Of a DNA stretch of 64,000 nucleotides, positions 1-9,092 are shown piece after piece (the stretch's first letter is position 1; each line of letters begins with the position of its first letter). Where the stretch lies: NCBI GenBank assembly GCA_964351625.1, contig CAYGOV010000001.1:434001-498000 (forward strand), in the 5' to 3' direction. This DNA is from Marinoscillum sp964351625 (GTDB lineage: Bacteria; Bacteroidota; Bacteroidia; Cytophagales; Cyclobacteriaceae). The notes under the pieces are model-generated. The model searched no databases. It saw only the letters and a program-made list of their open reading frames with translations, and was not told where the DNA came from. Made by a program: the position numbers and the translations under genes.

Positions 1-117
1 GTTTTATTTCCGAGTAATGTTTGTCGGACTTTAATTTGACATATGTTTCTTTAAATACAACAGAATCACTATCCGTTATCTTGTAAACATAAGGAGTTTG
101 GTGATTGTGTTACTATC

Positions 118-699
118 TTATCTAAACTGTTTAGGAATCAAACCTTCGCTGGCAAGCTTGATTACTTCGCCTATCCGATTTTGTCTGGTTTCTGCACGTT
201 TAGCAAGTAAAATCCATATCAAGATGGACTTGCGATTTGATTTACTCAAACTCAAGTAAAACACCTTTGCATCCTTATTTTTCTTAAATTCTGCTTCAAG
301 ATCATCTGGAACAATCAATTGCTCAGCTTGATCTAAGAGCGTCCAGTTGCCATTATCTTTGGCTATTTCAATAGTTCTATTGCCTGCATCAGTCATTCGG
401 TTCTCTGCTATCAGAAGCCGAACTTTCTCCTTGTTTATCTTAGACCATGTGCTGGAAGGTTTTCGTTTGCTGAAGAATTGCATGAAACGTTCTTCATCCA
501 CGGTTTTTTTCAAACTATCTATCCATCCAAAGCAAAGTGCTTCATCTACCGCTTCACTCCAACTGAGATTGTATTGAGTGGAAGTAGACTTATAATAAAT
601 CAACCAAACCGAATCAAGGGTTTGATGGTTTTCTGCCAACCAATCCCTCCTGCCTTGAACATCTTTCGGACAAAAGGTATTTTCATTCGGTTTAGTCAT
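118..699 (-). CDS. YdeI/OmpD-associated family protein
   Basis: Predicted soluble cytoplasmic protein of 193 aa. The N-terminal half has the family hallmarks: a W-L-I-Y-Y-K-S strand (about residues 32-38), EAVDEALCFGWIDS (about 49-62) and the S-K-R-K-P-S-S-T-W-S-K-I-N segment (about 77-89). The lysine-rich helical C-terminus ends K-Q-F-R. Length is normal for the family. Members in enteric bacteria have been linked to resistance to cationic peptides or bacteriocins, but no biochemical activity is established, so I make no functional claim. No operon partner is visible: the next gene downstream would lie beyond position 1 and the upstream neighbour is 76 bp away on the same strand. Confidence 0.85.
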   Translation of the reverse strand: MTKPNENTFCPKDVQGRRDWLAENHQTLDSVWLIYYKSTSTQYNLSWSEAVDEALCFGWIDSLKKTVDEERFMQFFSKRKPSSTWSKINKEKVRLLIAENRMTDAGNRTIEIAKDNGNWTLLDQAEQLIVPDDLEAEFKKNKDAKVFYLSLSKSNRKSILIWILLAKRAETRQNRIGEVIKLASEGLIPKQFR

Positions 700-775
700 A
701 TGAAGTTGATTTCATTGATAATATCATCAAAAAGGTAAGCGTCCCAAGGTTTTGAAAATGAACCCATTACCTTTC

Positions 776-1483
776 TCAAAGCTTTTCTTTAGCCAACTCA
801 TCAATGTTTGGGAGAGCAAATAAAGCCTTCTTGAGTGAAGCTTTATCCTCACCAGATTTTATCGCACTATGATAATGAAGTTTGAGAAGCCTTTTGTCGT
901 CACGCGAAAGATCGGCATTTGAGGTGGCAGGATATTGATAAAAAATACTGAATTCATCGTCCAATTCTCCCAGCATGCCCATTGATTTCAGAAACCCTTT
1001 GTTCAAACGATATACCGCTTCATTCTTATCCTTCATTTTATTGGGAACTATACAAAAACTTGTTTTCGTTAAGTTGTAGTTGGTGTCCCAATTTCGGCTA
1101 CTCCAATTGTTAAATCTATTCAAGGAATTAGAGGGTACTTGTGCTCCAGTAATTTTGGCATATTCGTACAATTCACCTAAGAAAATGAGAATATGATATT
1201 CACCAATTTTCGTTTCGATCAAGATTTTTCCACTGAGAGATTGAATTTCTGATAGAAATGCATCCCAAGATTTCTCAGTTACAAAGTCTAATTGGCCAAC
1301 AACTTTAAACATTAGTGTATCAACATTATCTCCCCATTTGACTAGAGGTTGATCCGTACCCTGAACATTCCAAAATGCAGCGTTCAGATAATTATCAACG
1401 AACTTGATAGTTTTCTTGTCTTGAGCAAATACGACACTAGTGAGTAACACTAGTGAAAATGCAAGAATTGATTTTGAATGCAT
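776..1483 (-). CDS. Secreted protein, DUF2927-like
   Basis: A 235-aa protein when started at the ATG at 1483. An in-frame ATG at 1510 would add nine residues in front of a textbook signal peptide (MHSKSILAFSLVLL, cleavage after VFA-Q), so I prefer 1483. The mature part has a single cysteine followed by a helix, then 'LGELDDEFSIFYQY' and 'LSRDDKRLLKLHYHSAIKSG'. That ending (L-S-x-x-D-x-x-L-L-x-L-x-Y-x-x-x-I-x-x-G) resembles DUF2927 proteins, a loosely metzincin-like family, but the match is from memory and weak. No zinc-protease HExxH is present. Function unknown; likely periplasmic or extracellular. Confidence 0.65.
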   Translation of the reverse strand: MHSKSILAFSLVLLTSVVFAQDKKTIKFVDNYLNAAFWNVQGTDQPLVKWGDNVDTLMFKVVGQLDFVTEKSWDAFLSEIQSLSGKILIETKIGEYHILIFLGELYEYAKITGAQVPSNSLNRFNNWSSRNWDTNYNLTKTSFCIVPNKMKDKNEAVYRLNKGFLKSMGMLGELDDEFSIFYQYPATSNADLSRDDKRLLKLHYHSAIKSGEDKASLKKALFALPNIDELAKEKL

Positions 1484-1524
1484 AACTATTAGGATCTTGA
1501 TTTTGAGCAAGAATAAATAATCCC

Positions 1525-1548
1525 ACCACTAATTGCAATTCGCTTAAG
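1525..1548. repeat. Copy of dispersed CCACTAATTGCAAT motif
   Basis: The short spacer between two minus-strand genes contains CCCACCACTAATTGCAATTC. Close relatives of this word occur in other spacers at about 10536-10562, 15974-16002, 18316-18345, 32038-32065 and 38767-38785, usually followed by a GCACTA-like tail. It is a genome-specific dispersed repeat; role unknown. Confidence 0.5.
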
Positions 1549-1557
1549 TTTTCTCAC

Positions 1558-2607
1558 TCAAATCTTTAGTCCGAATAATGGGCGTAGGAATTTTACGCGC
1601 TTGATCACCAGCTCATAGGTAAGCATACAACCAGCAGTAGTAAAGGCAAACAAGAGCAGAAACTTCACCAAGGCAGATAGCTCTAGCTCAAAGAGTAAAG
1701 CAGAACCTAGATATAAGAACACCATGTGGATAATATAGACAGGGTAGGCGGCTTCACTCAGATAGCTGAGGGCTTTGCTTGGTCGGTTGAGGTACCTATG
1801 TCCAAAACCGAAAACTGTGAATATCCAGATGTTTGATTCTATTGCCTTTAGATAGTCTGGACTGTTTAGCTCAAATACCACTAAGCGAACCGTATAGAAA
1901 GCAATAGCTATAATGAGAAGTTGCCACCTCCAAGAAGTCACAGTATTCCAGAAGGACTTGCCACTGTATACACACATGAATCCAACGAAGAAGGCAACCA
2001 AACCTAGCCAAAAGCCATGGGCAGTCATGGCATAGAGTTCGAAGTTGTCAGGTCTGACCAGTACGGCCTCTGCCACCAAAGGGAGCATCATTACCAACAA
2101 TCCCAAAGGATTGCTCAAAAGCCGACTTAGGAACTGTTGAACCTTGCCACCAGAGTGCTTCTTTAGGTAGAAAAAAAGAGGTGAAAGTACCAAGACATAG
2201 ATAAAAATATTGCCGAGAAACCAGAGGTGGGCACGGTTCGGATCGTAGGCCAAATCTTGCTTATAATAGACTTGCCATACCAATATGTGGAGCGGAACAA
2301 TCGCTACCATTCCAAAGAGGAATGGTAGCAGTATTCTTTTGGAGCGCTCTAGTAAGAGCATTTTCCAATTGCGCCGCTGTATTGCGAAGAAGACACCCAT
2401 ACCTGAGACAAAGAAGAGCAAAGGAATTCGCCACACGTTGAGGACTGACATGGGATACCAGATCCATTCTAGCGACTCTTCGTTTTTGATAAAACCTATG
2501 AATACTGCCCAAGGCTGGAATGCGATCGCTATGTGGTAAATGAGTAAAAGTCCTATGGCTATTACTCTTAACCAATCGATATCGAATCTTCTTTCGCTTA
2601 CAATCAT
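1558..2607 (-). CDS. Membrane acyltransferase, family 3 (OpgC/MdoC-like)
   Basis: Integral membrane O-acyltransferase of the Acyl_transf_3 family, 349 aa. It begins with the typical R-R-F-D-I-D-W-L-R-V-I-A-I-G segment (residues 6-19), followed by the second-helix region with 'RIPLLFFVSGMGVFFA' (about 60-75), where the family has its conserved R and F-x-S-G. About ten hydrophobic segments span the sequence and it ends with a basic tail. Such proteins transfer acetyl or succinyl groups to periplasmic glucans, lipids or surface sugars; the substrate cannot be told. It starts 5 bp after the stop of the ankyrin lipoprotein gene, so the two are probably one transcript. Confidence 0.85.
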   Translation of the reverse strand: MIVSERRFDIDWLRVIAIGLLLIYHIAIAFQPWAVFIGFIKNEESLEWIWYPMSVLNVWRIPLLFFVSGMGVFFAIQRRNWKMLLLERSKRILLPFLFGMVAIVPLHILVWQVYYKQDLAYDPNRAHLWFLGNIFIYVLVLSPLFFYLKKHSGGKVQQFLSRLLSNPLGLLVMMLPLVAEAVLVRPDNFELYAMTAHGFWLGLVAFFVGFMCVYSGKSFWNTVTSWRWQLLIIAIAFYTVRLVVFELNSPDYLKAIESNIWIFTVFGFGHRYLNRPSKALSYLSEAAYPVYIIHMVFLYLGSALLFELELSALVKFLLLFAFTTAGCMLTYELVIKRVKFLRPLFGLKI

Positions 2608-2612
2608 GCTGC

Positions 2613-3197
2613 TTATTGTTTGTTGTTGTAGGCTTGGATCATTTCGGTAATTACCGGTCTTGCTGCTTGGATTTGTTTGTAGTCAAGCTTTAGACCAAGG
2701 GGTCCGAGATCTTTCGACATTTGATCATATACAGGTTTTACATCTTCAAAAGGTCCAGCCACTGATTCCAAAGCCGTTGATCCGTAGACGTTGCGGACAC
2801 TCGTATCGATACCTTTATCGAGAAGTGCTTTTACGATTTCTGTCCTACAGAAAAATGCTGCACTATGTAGCGGTGTAGATCCGTCTGCACTGGTCACAGT
2901 CAAATCTGCCCCTCCGTTTATAAGCAGTTTGGCGGCATCTACTTTACCAAATAGTATTGCTATGTGTAATGGAGAGGAACCATAAGCATCTTTTTCATTG
3001 AGGTCAGATTTATAGACAATGTGTGCTTTGATGGCTTCTACATTTCCAAAGAAGGCTGCTTCTTGTATGGTAGTAGTAGGTGCCTTTGGCTCAGCTTTCT
3101 TTTCTTGAGCATTGTTGCAGGAGCTTAGTCCGAAAAAGATTAGGAAAAAGAGGACGATAGATCCTGTTGTGTTTGATTTGAAGTTTGAATGTGTCAT
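2613..3197 (-). CDS. Ankyrin-repeat lipoprotein
   Basis: A 194-aa lipoprotein. The N-terminus has a hydrophobic stretch ending L-S-S-C (lipobox, Cys about residue 27), then a charged low-complexity linker and three to four ankyrin repeats: 'DAYGSSPLHIAILFGKVDAAKLLINGGADL', split here as GSSPLHIA / LLINGGADL, then GSTPLHSAAFF / LLDKGIDTSV and GSTALES. Ankyrin repeats bind partner proteins, and an exported copy would act at the periplasmic face of a membrane. It is the first gene of a likely two-gene operon with the acyltransferase downstream. Divergent from the AraC/TPR regulator at 3416, with a 218-bp shared upstream region. Confidence 0.85.
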   Translation of the reverse strand: MTHSNFKSNTTGSIVLFFLIFFGLSSCNNAQEKKAEPKAPTTTIQEAAFFGNVEAIKAHIVYKSDLNEKDAYGSSPLHIAILFGKVDAAKLLINGGADLTVTSADGSTPLHSAAFFCRTEIVKALLDKGIDTSVRNVYGSTALESVAGPFEDVKPVYDQMSKDLGPLGLKLDYKQIQAARPVITEMIQAYNNKQ

Positions 3198-3415
3198 TGT
3201 TATTAAGGTTTAGTTTTTTGTAAATGATTTGATGACACAAAGGTGAGAAAGTGGCTATCACCTTGCATATAAGCTATGTTGCGAGCTTTATCACCTATGC
3301 ACTTTGATTGGAAACTATGACGATGGACTATAAACTATGATGCAAACAGACCAAACAGGCTTATTGTGAGTGGGTTTTAAATTGACGATCATTGTGCTTT
3401 CAATCGTTCAGTTTT

Positions 3416-5491
3416 ATGTTTGATTTTCTCAGTTCTTCACATCCAATTCTCCGTAAGGTCGTAGCGTCCATCGAGGAAAATTTGGCCGATGAGCATTTTG
3501 GAGTGACAGAACTTGCCGATCAGCTGAACATGAGTAGGTCAAATCTGCTTCGGATTATAAAAAAGGAAACAGGTCTTTCTGTAAGTGTATTGATTCGTCA
3601 GGTGAGGCTTCATCATGCCGAGCAGATGTTGGCGGAGGGGCTACTCACGGCTTCAGAGATTTCTTACAAAGTTGGATTCAACAGTACCTCGTATTTTACT
3701 AAATGTTTTCGTGAGCAGTATGGTTATCCACCAGGAGAGCACAAAATGAGAGGTTCTGAGGATACTGAAGAAATAGCGGTGGTGCATGATGTTCAGCAAG
3801 GTAATAGGAAGGCTCAAGTTATTAATACTGTGATTTTGCTAACTGGTTTGATACTCATAGCGAGCTTGGGTTTTGTTTACCTAGCAGGCGATAAAGCACC
3901 GCAGAAAAGTCCGCCAAAGTCGATTGCCGTCCTACCTTTCAAAAATGACAGTAGCGATAGCACCAATGTCTACTTCATGAATGGGCTGATGGATGCCATC
4001 TTGGGTAACTTCCGAAAGATCGAAAACATCCAAGTGACCAGTCGGACGACTGTAGAGAGATATAGAAACGTTAGCAAGTCTATTTCAGAAATCTCCAATG
4101 AACTGGATGTTAAATATTTGGTGGAGGGAAGCGGTCAAAAGATTGGAAATCAAATCTTACTAAACGTACAGTTGATTGATGGTTCCACCGACCAGCAGAT
4201 CTGGTCTCAAAGCTACAAGAGGGAGTTTGAAGATATTTTCGAATTGCAAAGACAGGTAGCGGAGCAAATAGCTGTGGAGATTGGTGCAGCGATCACGCCT
4301 GATGAACGTGAACGAATAGAGAAAATCCCCACCCAAAATTTGGTAGCTTATGATTACTATTTGAGAGGCTTGGAGTTTGTAAATGATCAGACAGGCGCAG
4401 GTTTATTTCCGGCAATAGAGATGTTCAAAAAGGCTATCCAGGAAGATGGGGAGTTTGCGCAGGCATATGCCTATGTGGCGTTGAGCTATTATTATCTGGA
4501 TCTCTACGTGGCAGATAAGCAGTATACTGAACAGATTAAGAACTATGCAGAAAAGGCAATTATGCTAGATGATGAGTTGGGTGAGAGCTATATCGCCCAG
4601 GCGCTTTATCAAATGCAACTCGGTGAGTACGAACAAGCCGTGGTTTACTACGAAAAAGTATTAGAGTACTATCCCAACGCAGGTTGGATTCATAATTCGC
4701 TATCGAATATCTACATGAGCAACTTGCCCAATACAGAGAAGTATCTGAAACATGCCATCCAAGGGATTCAAATGACTGTATTAGACGAGGATTCTATCAC
4801 TGCTAGTTACACTTATCTTCATCTGAGTAATGCCTTGATACAGAATGGCTTTATCGTCGAGTCGGAAAAGTACGTGAAGCGATCACTGGACTACAATCCC
4901 GACAATATATTTTCGGAATGTCTGTACGCCTATATCAGAATGGCGCAGGATTTTGATTTGGGAGCAACTAAAAATTCCCTCAAGCAGACGCTACAGAAGG
5001 ATACTTCCAGACTAGATGTCCTTCAAGAGATAGGCAAGGTCTGCTACACCATGGGTGATTATCAGGAGGCTTTGTATTACTATCGAAAAATGATAGAAAT
5101 GGAGAAAGCCATGCATATAAGTGTATACCGGAATGTGGACATCAATATTGCTTTTACTCTGCAAGAGTTGGGCAAATCAGAAGAAGCGAAGGAGTATTAT
5201 GAAAGCTTCCTTGAGTTTGCTGAAAATGACAAATCGATCTACCGGGAGTTGTGCTTTTCAGCTTATTATGCCGCCACTGGAGATATCAAAGAGGCTATGA
5301 GTCATCTAAAGCTATTCGCTGAGAAGGACAACTACCAATATTGGATCATGTTATTTTTGGACAAAGACCCTGTCATTTTGAGGATGTCAGGACACCCGGA
5401 CTTTACGAAAACCATGAATAAAATCAGGGATAAGTTTTGGATGAAGCACATGGAAATGCGTAAGATGCTCGAAGCTGAAGAGGTGATTTGA
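3416..5491 (+). CDS. Membrane-anchored AraC-type regulator with TPR sensor domain
   Basis: One-component transcriptional regulator. From the ATG at 3416 (a 5' in-frame ATG at 3392 only adds an atypical leader) it has an AraC/HTH_18 DNA-binding domain at the N-terminus (about residues 10-110, with 'HFGVTELADQLNMSRSNL' and 'ISYKVGFNSTSYFTKCF'). One transmembrane helix (about 135-158) follows, then a TolB/FlgO-like domain (from 'SIAVLPFKNDS', about 165-310) and TPR repeats to the end (691 aa). The topology puts DNA binding inside and TPRs in the periplasm, as in other Bacteroidota hybrid regulators of stress or nutrient response. Divergent from the ankyrin/acyltransferase pair, which is therefore a candidate target. 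Signal unknown. Confidence 0.85.
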   Translation: MFDFLSSSHPILRKVVASIEENLADEHFGVTELADQLNMSRSNLLRIIKKETGLSVSVLIRQVRLHHAEQMLAEGLLTASEISYKVGFNSTSYFTKCFREQYGYPPGEHKMRGSEDTEEIAVVHDVQQGNRKAQVINTVILLTGLILIASLGFVYLAGDKAPQKSPPKSIAVLPFKNDSSDSTNVYFMNGLMDAILGNFRKIENIQVTSRTTVERYRNVSKSISEISNELDVKYLVEGSGQKIGNQILLNVQLIDGSTDQQIWSQSYKREFEDIFELQRQVAEQIAVEIGAAITPDERERIEKIPTQNLVAYDYYLRGLEFVNDQTGAGLFPAIEMFKKAIQEDGEFAQAYAYVALSYYYLDLYVADKQYTEQIKNYAEKAIMLDDELGESYIAQALYQMQLGEYEQAVVYYEKVLEYYPNAGWIHNSLSNIYMSNLPNTEKYLKHAIQGIQMTVLDEDSITASYTYLHLSNALIQNGFIVESEKYVKRSLDYNPDNIFSECLYAYIRMAQDFDLGATKNSLKQTLQKDTSRLDVLQEIGKVCYTMGDYQEALYYYRKMIEMEKAMHISVYRNVDINIAFTLQELGKSEEAKEYYESFLEFAENDKSIYRELCFSAYYAATGDIKEAMSHLKLFAEKDNYQYWIMLFLDKDPVILRMSGHPDFTKTMNKIRDKFWMKHMEMRKMLEAEEVI

Positions 5492-5591
5492 AAGTGCTAG
5501 TAATTAGTAGAAGTTATACATTCAGATTTGGCTCGCTTAACACTGATTCAGCATGATATTTTCATTTTAATCCCATAGTTTGGCGTCTGCA

Positions 5592-5640
5592 CACACCTTT
5601 AGCGTTTGGATTCGTGAGAACACGATCTGAGGCTAAAGAA
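5592..5640. repeat. Palindromic dispersed repeat, copy 1
   Basis: Two nested arms can be read directly: CTTTAGC ... GCTAAAG (outer) and GATTCGTG ... CACGATC (inner) with a short A/G loop. Related hairpins occur at about 7147-7195, 9048-9090 and 27930-27985. All lie in spacers. It may act as a REP-like element or transcription terminator. Confidence 0.6.
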
Positions 5641-5744
5641 TGCATGTCACCATGAGTATTTCGAAGGGTGATATGTATGCGAGGTTTGAAAACTCGGCAA
5701 AGCCAGGCCGACGCATGCACTATAGGAAGATTTCACGAGCTATT

Positions 5745-7085
5745 TCAATATTGCAAATCATTCAGAAGACTGACCGTTACTCTGGTACCTACATTTCTTT
5801 CAGACTGTATATCCAAAATCCCTTGATGACCTTTTATAATATAATATGCAATACTGAGCCCCATGCCAATTCCATTTCCGGGCTCTCGGGTAGTAAAAAA
5901 TGGATCCATCACACGAGATATATTTTTAGCCGCTATACCTTCACCATTGTCTTCAAACCTGATAATACATAATTCCTTGTTTTTCTGCGTAGTGATGGAA
6001 ATAACTCCATTCTTGCTACCCACAGCTTGCGTAGCATTTGTAATAATATTCAAGAATGCATGGTATAATTGATTGCTGTCACCTTGAATAATCAACTCTT
6101 CCTTTTCAAATTCAATCTTGATCTCTAAGTTAATATTAGACTTACTTCTAATTGATAAGACACATTCATTCAGTATTTCATGAATATCACAACGGTCATT
6201 TATACTTGTTTTACCTTGACTAAATTGCTGTAAGCTGGATATGATTTTAGCGATTCTATCTACTCCTGAATCTATAAGACCGAGTGCATCCTTTTTAAAT
6301 TCCTGATCTATCAACTCATGGCTAATTAGTTTGCTTTTAATTATTTCAGACCCACCTTTAATGAAGTTCAGTGGGTTATTTATCTCATGACTCATTCCTG
6401 ACGCAAAAACCCCGATGGAAGCCATTTTTTCAGATTCCAATAATTTTTCCTGTAGCCTTTCCATTTTGCGTTTATAGTGATTAGTAACATTATCCAGAAA
6501 TAGCAATCCCATAGCCACCAATAAACCGACAATTGCGGTTATTACATTAAACAAAAACAACTTATCAGGGTCAAATCCTTTTTCAACTATACCTGCTCCA
6601 AACCATGAGTAAATGGGATTCAGAAGAAATATGACTAAAAAAGGAATACTCAGTAGGCAATAGAAGAGCGCCTTCTTTCTGGAATTAATGACCAAAATGG
6701 GTATGACAATAGATGCAATAAGCCAAAGGCTACTTCTATAGTAATCGCTTTCAGAAATAAATTCTAGAGGTGTAAGAACCTTATGAGTAGTGTGAGTAAT
6801 AACTATAGATAAAGGAATGAGCAGACTAATGACTACCGCCCCAAGATTTATAAATCCCTTAGCATTTAAGACAAGTACCCCAACAGCCATAAATAGGGGG
6901 ATAAGAAAGGTGATCTGGATATTTAAAGGATACCCGAAGGAATAAAACAATGGAAATAGAGCGGTGACGATCAGGCAAAAAACCAAGCTCAGTTGGTTTG
7001 AAATAATCGTTTTGATCTTAGAATCATTATTTGTCTGGCTTTCAATCCCCAGAAATGAATACTTGCGCCAGATCAATTTGAGCAT
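5745..7085 (-). CDS. Membrane sensor histidine kinase
   Basis: A 446-aa sensor kinase. The first ~200 residues contain about six to seven hydrophobic segments with no recognised periplasmic sensor domain. A coiled linker (KRKMERLQEKLLESEKMASIG) follows, then a HisKA domain with the phosphorylatable His in 'GMSHEINNPLN', and a HATPase_c domain with the N box (HAFLNIITNATQAV), G1 (FEDNGEGI), F box (PFFTTREPG) and G2 (GMGLSI). It ends right after the ATPase domain. I chose the ATG at 7085; an ATG at 7103 is possible. No response regulator is adjacent, so its partner lies elsewhere. Input unknown. Confidence 0.88.
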   Translation of the reverse strand: MLKLIWRKYSFLGIESQTNNDSKIKTIISNQLSLVFCLIVTALFPLFYSFGYPLNIQITFLIPLFMAVGVLVLNAKGFINLGAVVISLLIPLSIVITHTTHKVLTPLEFISESDYYRSSLWLIASIVIPILVINSRKKALFYCLLSIPFLVIFLLNPIYSWFGAGIVEKGFDPDKLFLFNVITAIVGLLVAMGLLFLDNVTNHYKRKMERLQEKLLESEKMASIGVFASGMSHEINNPLNFIKGGSEIIKSKLISHELIDQEFKKDALGLIDSGVDRIAKIISSLQQFSQGKTSINDRCDIHEILNECVLSIRSKSNINLEIKIEFEKEELIIQGDSNQLYHAFLNIITNATQAVGSKNGVISITTQKNKELCIIRFEDNGEGIAAKNISRVMDPFFTTREPGNGIGMGLSIAYYIIKGHQGILDIQSERNVGTRVTVSLLNDLQY

Positions 7086-7146
7086 GGAAATAAAAATACA
7101 CAAGTATTCTGAGATTTACACAGTACAGTCTAGTGCCCTGGTTTGT

Positions 7147-7200
7147 GTCCTTACAACCTTTAGCGTTTCGATTCGTGATGACACGAAACGAGGTACTAGC
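7147..7200. repeat. Palindromic dispersed repeat, copy 2
   Basis: Shares CCTTTAGCGTTT and GATTCGTG with copy 1. TTCGTG-atga-CACGAA is a perfect small hairpin, and a second arm with ACGAGGTACTAGCG follows. The outer arms are degraded compared with copy 1. It sits between the kinase start and the end of the toxin gene. Confidence 0.55.
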
Positions 7201-7205
7201 GTTTC

Positions 7206-7502
7206 TTAGTCACCGTTTTTTAGCTTCAAAATTCTAGAGCTGTGGTGTACAGTTAGGATGAAAATGTTGTCATTTACGATCTCATATATTATTCTGAAGT
7301 TTCCTTCTATGAGTTCTCTTAAATTCTCCTGTTCGGTTTCAGGAACTATGCGACCAACTCTTGGGTGAGTTAATAGAATTTCAACCTTATGGTATAGTTT
7401 GGAAACCGTTAGTTCTGCGTACTTAGTTGAATTTGTCGCTATGTAAACACCAATCTCACTTAAGTCAGCTAATGCATTACTAGTCCAGACTATTTCAGCC
7501 AC
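7206..7502 (-). CDS. RelE/ParE family toxin
   Basis: Type II toxin of the RelE/ParE superfamily, 98 aa. It opens with 'EIVWTSNALADLSEIGVYIA', a ParE-type start, then has HPRVGRIVPE, the strand 'LRELIEGNFRIIYEI' and a C-terminal V-H-H-S-S-R-I. Family members poison gyrase (ParE) or cleave ribosome-bound mRNA (RelE); the ParE-like R-E-L-I-x-G-x-F/Y-R-I-I-Y pattern favours the ParE side. The start codon is GTG at 7502, overlapping the antitoxin gene by 13 bp, so translation is coupled. The upstream antitoxin at 7490-7669 completes the module. Confidence 0.85.
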   Translation of the reverse strand: MAEIVWTSNALADLSEIGVYIATNSTKYAELTVSKLYHKVEILLTHPRVGRIVPETEQENLRELIEGNFRIIYEIVNDNIFILTVHHSSRILKLKNGD

Positions 7503-7669
7503 TTGTTAAGTTTACTTTTTGCTTCTTCATGCGAATAAGTTTGACCGGATTCTACATCCTTTCGACCTTTTTCGATCTTTTCCAGAACAACTAACCGCTC
7601 AATCAATTCATCAAGTTCGAAATCTTGAGGCATGCCTTTTAGTGAATCAATAGCCACTTGTTTATTCAT
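7490..7669 (-). CDS. Antitoxin of ParE-type pair
   Basis: A 59-aa ORF read by hand: it starts MNKQVAIDSLKGMPQDFELD, continues with ELIERLVVLEKIEKG, and ends E-E-A-K-S-K-L-N-K-W-L-K. The pattern 'LDELIERLVVLEKIEKGRKDVESGQTYSHEEA', given here only in outline, is typical of antitoxins that pair with RelE/ParE toxins: a short N-terminal region and an acidic helix ending in G-x-x-x-S-H-E-E-A-K. The gene precedes the toxin and its stop codon lies inside the toxin start, the standard antitoxin-first order. The pair usually represses its own promoter; no operator was identified. Confidence 0.8.
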   Translation of the reverse strand: MNKQVAIDSLKGMPQDFELDELIERLVVLEKIEKGRKDVESGQTYSHEEAKSKLNKWLK

Positions 7670-8193
7670 ATTATAAAGTTACAGAAGATCAGCGATAAAA
7701 TTTGCAAAGCAAAAAAATGGGCGAGTGAAGGAAGCTACGATGCGACCTCTACCTCGACAGATGGTATGGTTAGTTTTAGAAGAAAATAGTAATCTATAAA
7801 AGTATTTTCTAATGAGCACATCATGCCTGCGCATGCAGGCAACTCATCAAAATATGGGGATTAGAAACAGGCGGAATGTTGGTTTAGGATGAAGTCACGG
7901 AAGTACCTTCCGCGCCTTGGGGGGTGCTAAAGGAAGATCTGGAAAATGTCGACGCTTCGAGTCCCCTCGCTTTGCTCGGCCTTAGCATGACATTTTGAAG
8001 ATTGTAGAAAGATTGCAAATGTTTTAGTTTATTCATCCGTGTGGTAATCACACATTATAGAATTTCATTATCTAATCATTTCAAAATACTTACCTACGGT
8101 TTTTGTAGTCGTGTGCCGTGTATCATGAAATCTGTCTTTTTGAAAAACTTCTGACTTTGTCAAACTATTTTTGAAGGAAAATAGGGCAGATAA
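7670..8193. other. Intergenic region with repeat fragments
   Basis: No convincing gene. It holds a hairpin around 7826-7841 (GCCTGC-gcat-GCAGGC). It also has a stretch near 8010-8050 (ATTGCAAATGTT ... ATTCATCCG ... GTAATC) that recurs near 15262-15300. A good -7 promoter element TATTTTTG at 8166-8173 lies 20 bp ahead of the channel gene, without a matching -33 TTTG at the usual distance. Confidence 0.5.
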
Positions 8194-9018
8194 ATGATGC
8201 AGACTCGAGTAAGAAATGCAATAGAGACCAACTGGTTTCAAAAGACGATAGTCAGTTTAATCATTCTCAATTCTATTTTGATAGGATTGGAAACGAGTCC
8301 AGCCGTAATGGAGCGTTTTGGTTTCTATATCGATCAGATTGATCGACTCATCTTGCTCTTGTTTGTGATAGAGATCGTGCTGAAACTTTATGCTTATGGA
8401 GTTGATTTTTTCAAAAGTGCATGGAACCTATTTGATACGATTGTGATCGCAATCTCAATTATCCCAAGCGTGGGCGCAGCATTTACAGTACTCAGGGCGC
8501 TACGAATACTCCGTACGCTTAGACTACTTAAGAATATACCAAAGCTGAAGCTGATCATAGAGTCGCTACTGCATTCTATACCGAGCATCGGATGGATTGC
8601 GGTGTTGCTCGTTATTATCTTTTACATCTTCGCTGTAATAGGTAATAGCTTATTTGGCGTGACCAACCCTGACTATTTTGGCTCATTGGTCAAAACTACG
8701 TTTACGCTTTTTCAGATTATGACCTTAGAAAGTTGGGCTTCAGGAATCGCTCGGCCTATAATTAGCCATACGCCTTTGGCAGCCATTTATTTTGTTGTTT
8801 TTATCTTGATTGCGACCTATACTACACTCAATATCTTTATAGCCATAGTTGTCAATACCATGAACGAGTTGCATCTAAAGGGCCTGCAAGAAGAGGAAAA
8901 GGAGATTAAGAAATTCGTTCATATTGAACATGAGGAGCTCATCGAGCATATGCAACACATGAAAAATGAGCTTGACGAGATCAAAAGACTCTTGAAAACA
9001 AAGGCTCAAAATTATTGA
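8194..9018 (+). CDS. BacNav-type voltage-gated sodium channel
   Basis: Single-repeat, six-helix voltage-gated cation channel of the NaChBac family, 274 aa; four subunits form a channel in the inner membrane. S1-S4 form the voltage sensor. S4 carries regularly spaced positives R101, R104, R107, R110 and K113 ('VLRALRILRTLRLLK'). The pore loop reads T-L-E-S-W-A-S (residues 177-183), the exact sodium-selectivity filter of NaChBac. The acidic coiled C-terminus (about 228-272) fits the tetramerising neck. Family members conduct Na+ and affect motility and pH or salt behaviour in alkaliphilic and marine bacteria. ATG at 8194 or 8197. It stands alone between a toxin-antitoxin pair and YitT. Confidence 0.93.
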   Translation: MMQTRVRNAIETNWFQKTIVSLIILNSILIGLETSPAVMERFGFYIDQIDRLILLLFVIEIVLKLYAYGVDFFKSAWNLFDTIVIAISIIPSVGAAFTVLRALRILRTLRLLKNIPKLKLIIESLLHSIPSIGWIAVLLVIIFYIFAVIGNSLFGVTNPDYFGSLVKTTFTLFQIMTLESWASGIARPIISHTPLAAIYFVVFILIATYTTLNIFIAIVVNTMNELHLKGLQEEEKEIKKFVHIEHEELIEHMQHMKNELDEIKRLLKTKAQNY

Positions 9019-9045
9019 AATTTTCTATTTCCAATGCCGTATTTA

Positions 9046-9092
9046 TTGTCCTCACAACCCTTTAGAGTTTCGTTATCAGACGAAACGATGTT
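9046..9092. repeat. Palindromic dispersed repeat, copy 3
   Basis: Begins TGTCCTCACAACCCTTTAG, like copy 2, and continues with GTTTCGTtatcagACGAAAC, a clean hairpin (7-bp stem). It lies 28 bp after the sodium-channel stop codon, so it could serve as that gene's terminator. Confidence 0.55.

Noticed and set aside
1..117. A minus-strand frame with protein-like sequence (YKITDSDSVVFKETYVKLK) at the window edge
   Set aside because: It has no start codon within the window, begins right after a stop, and is too short to assign. It may be part of a gene lying outside.
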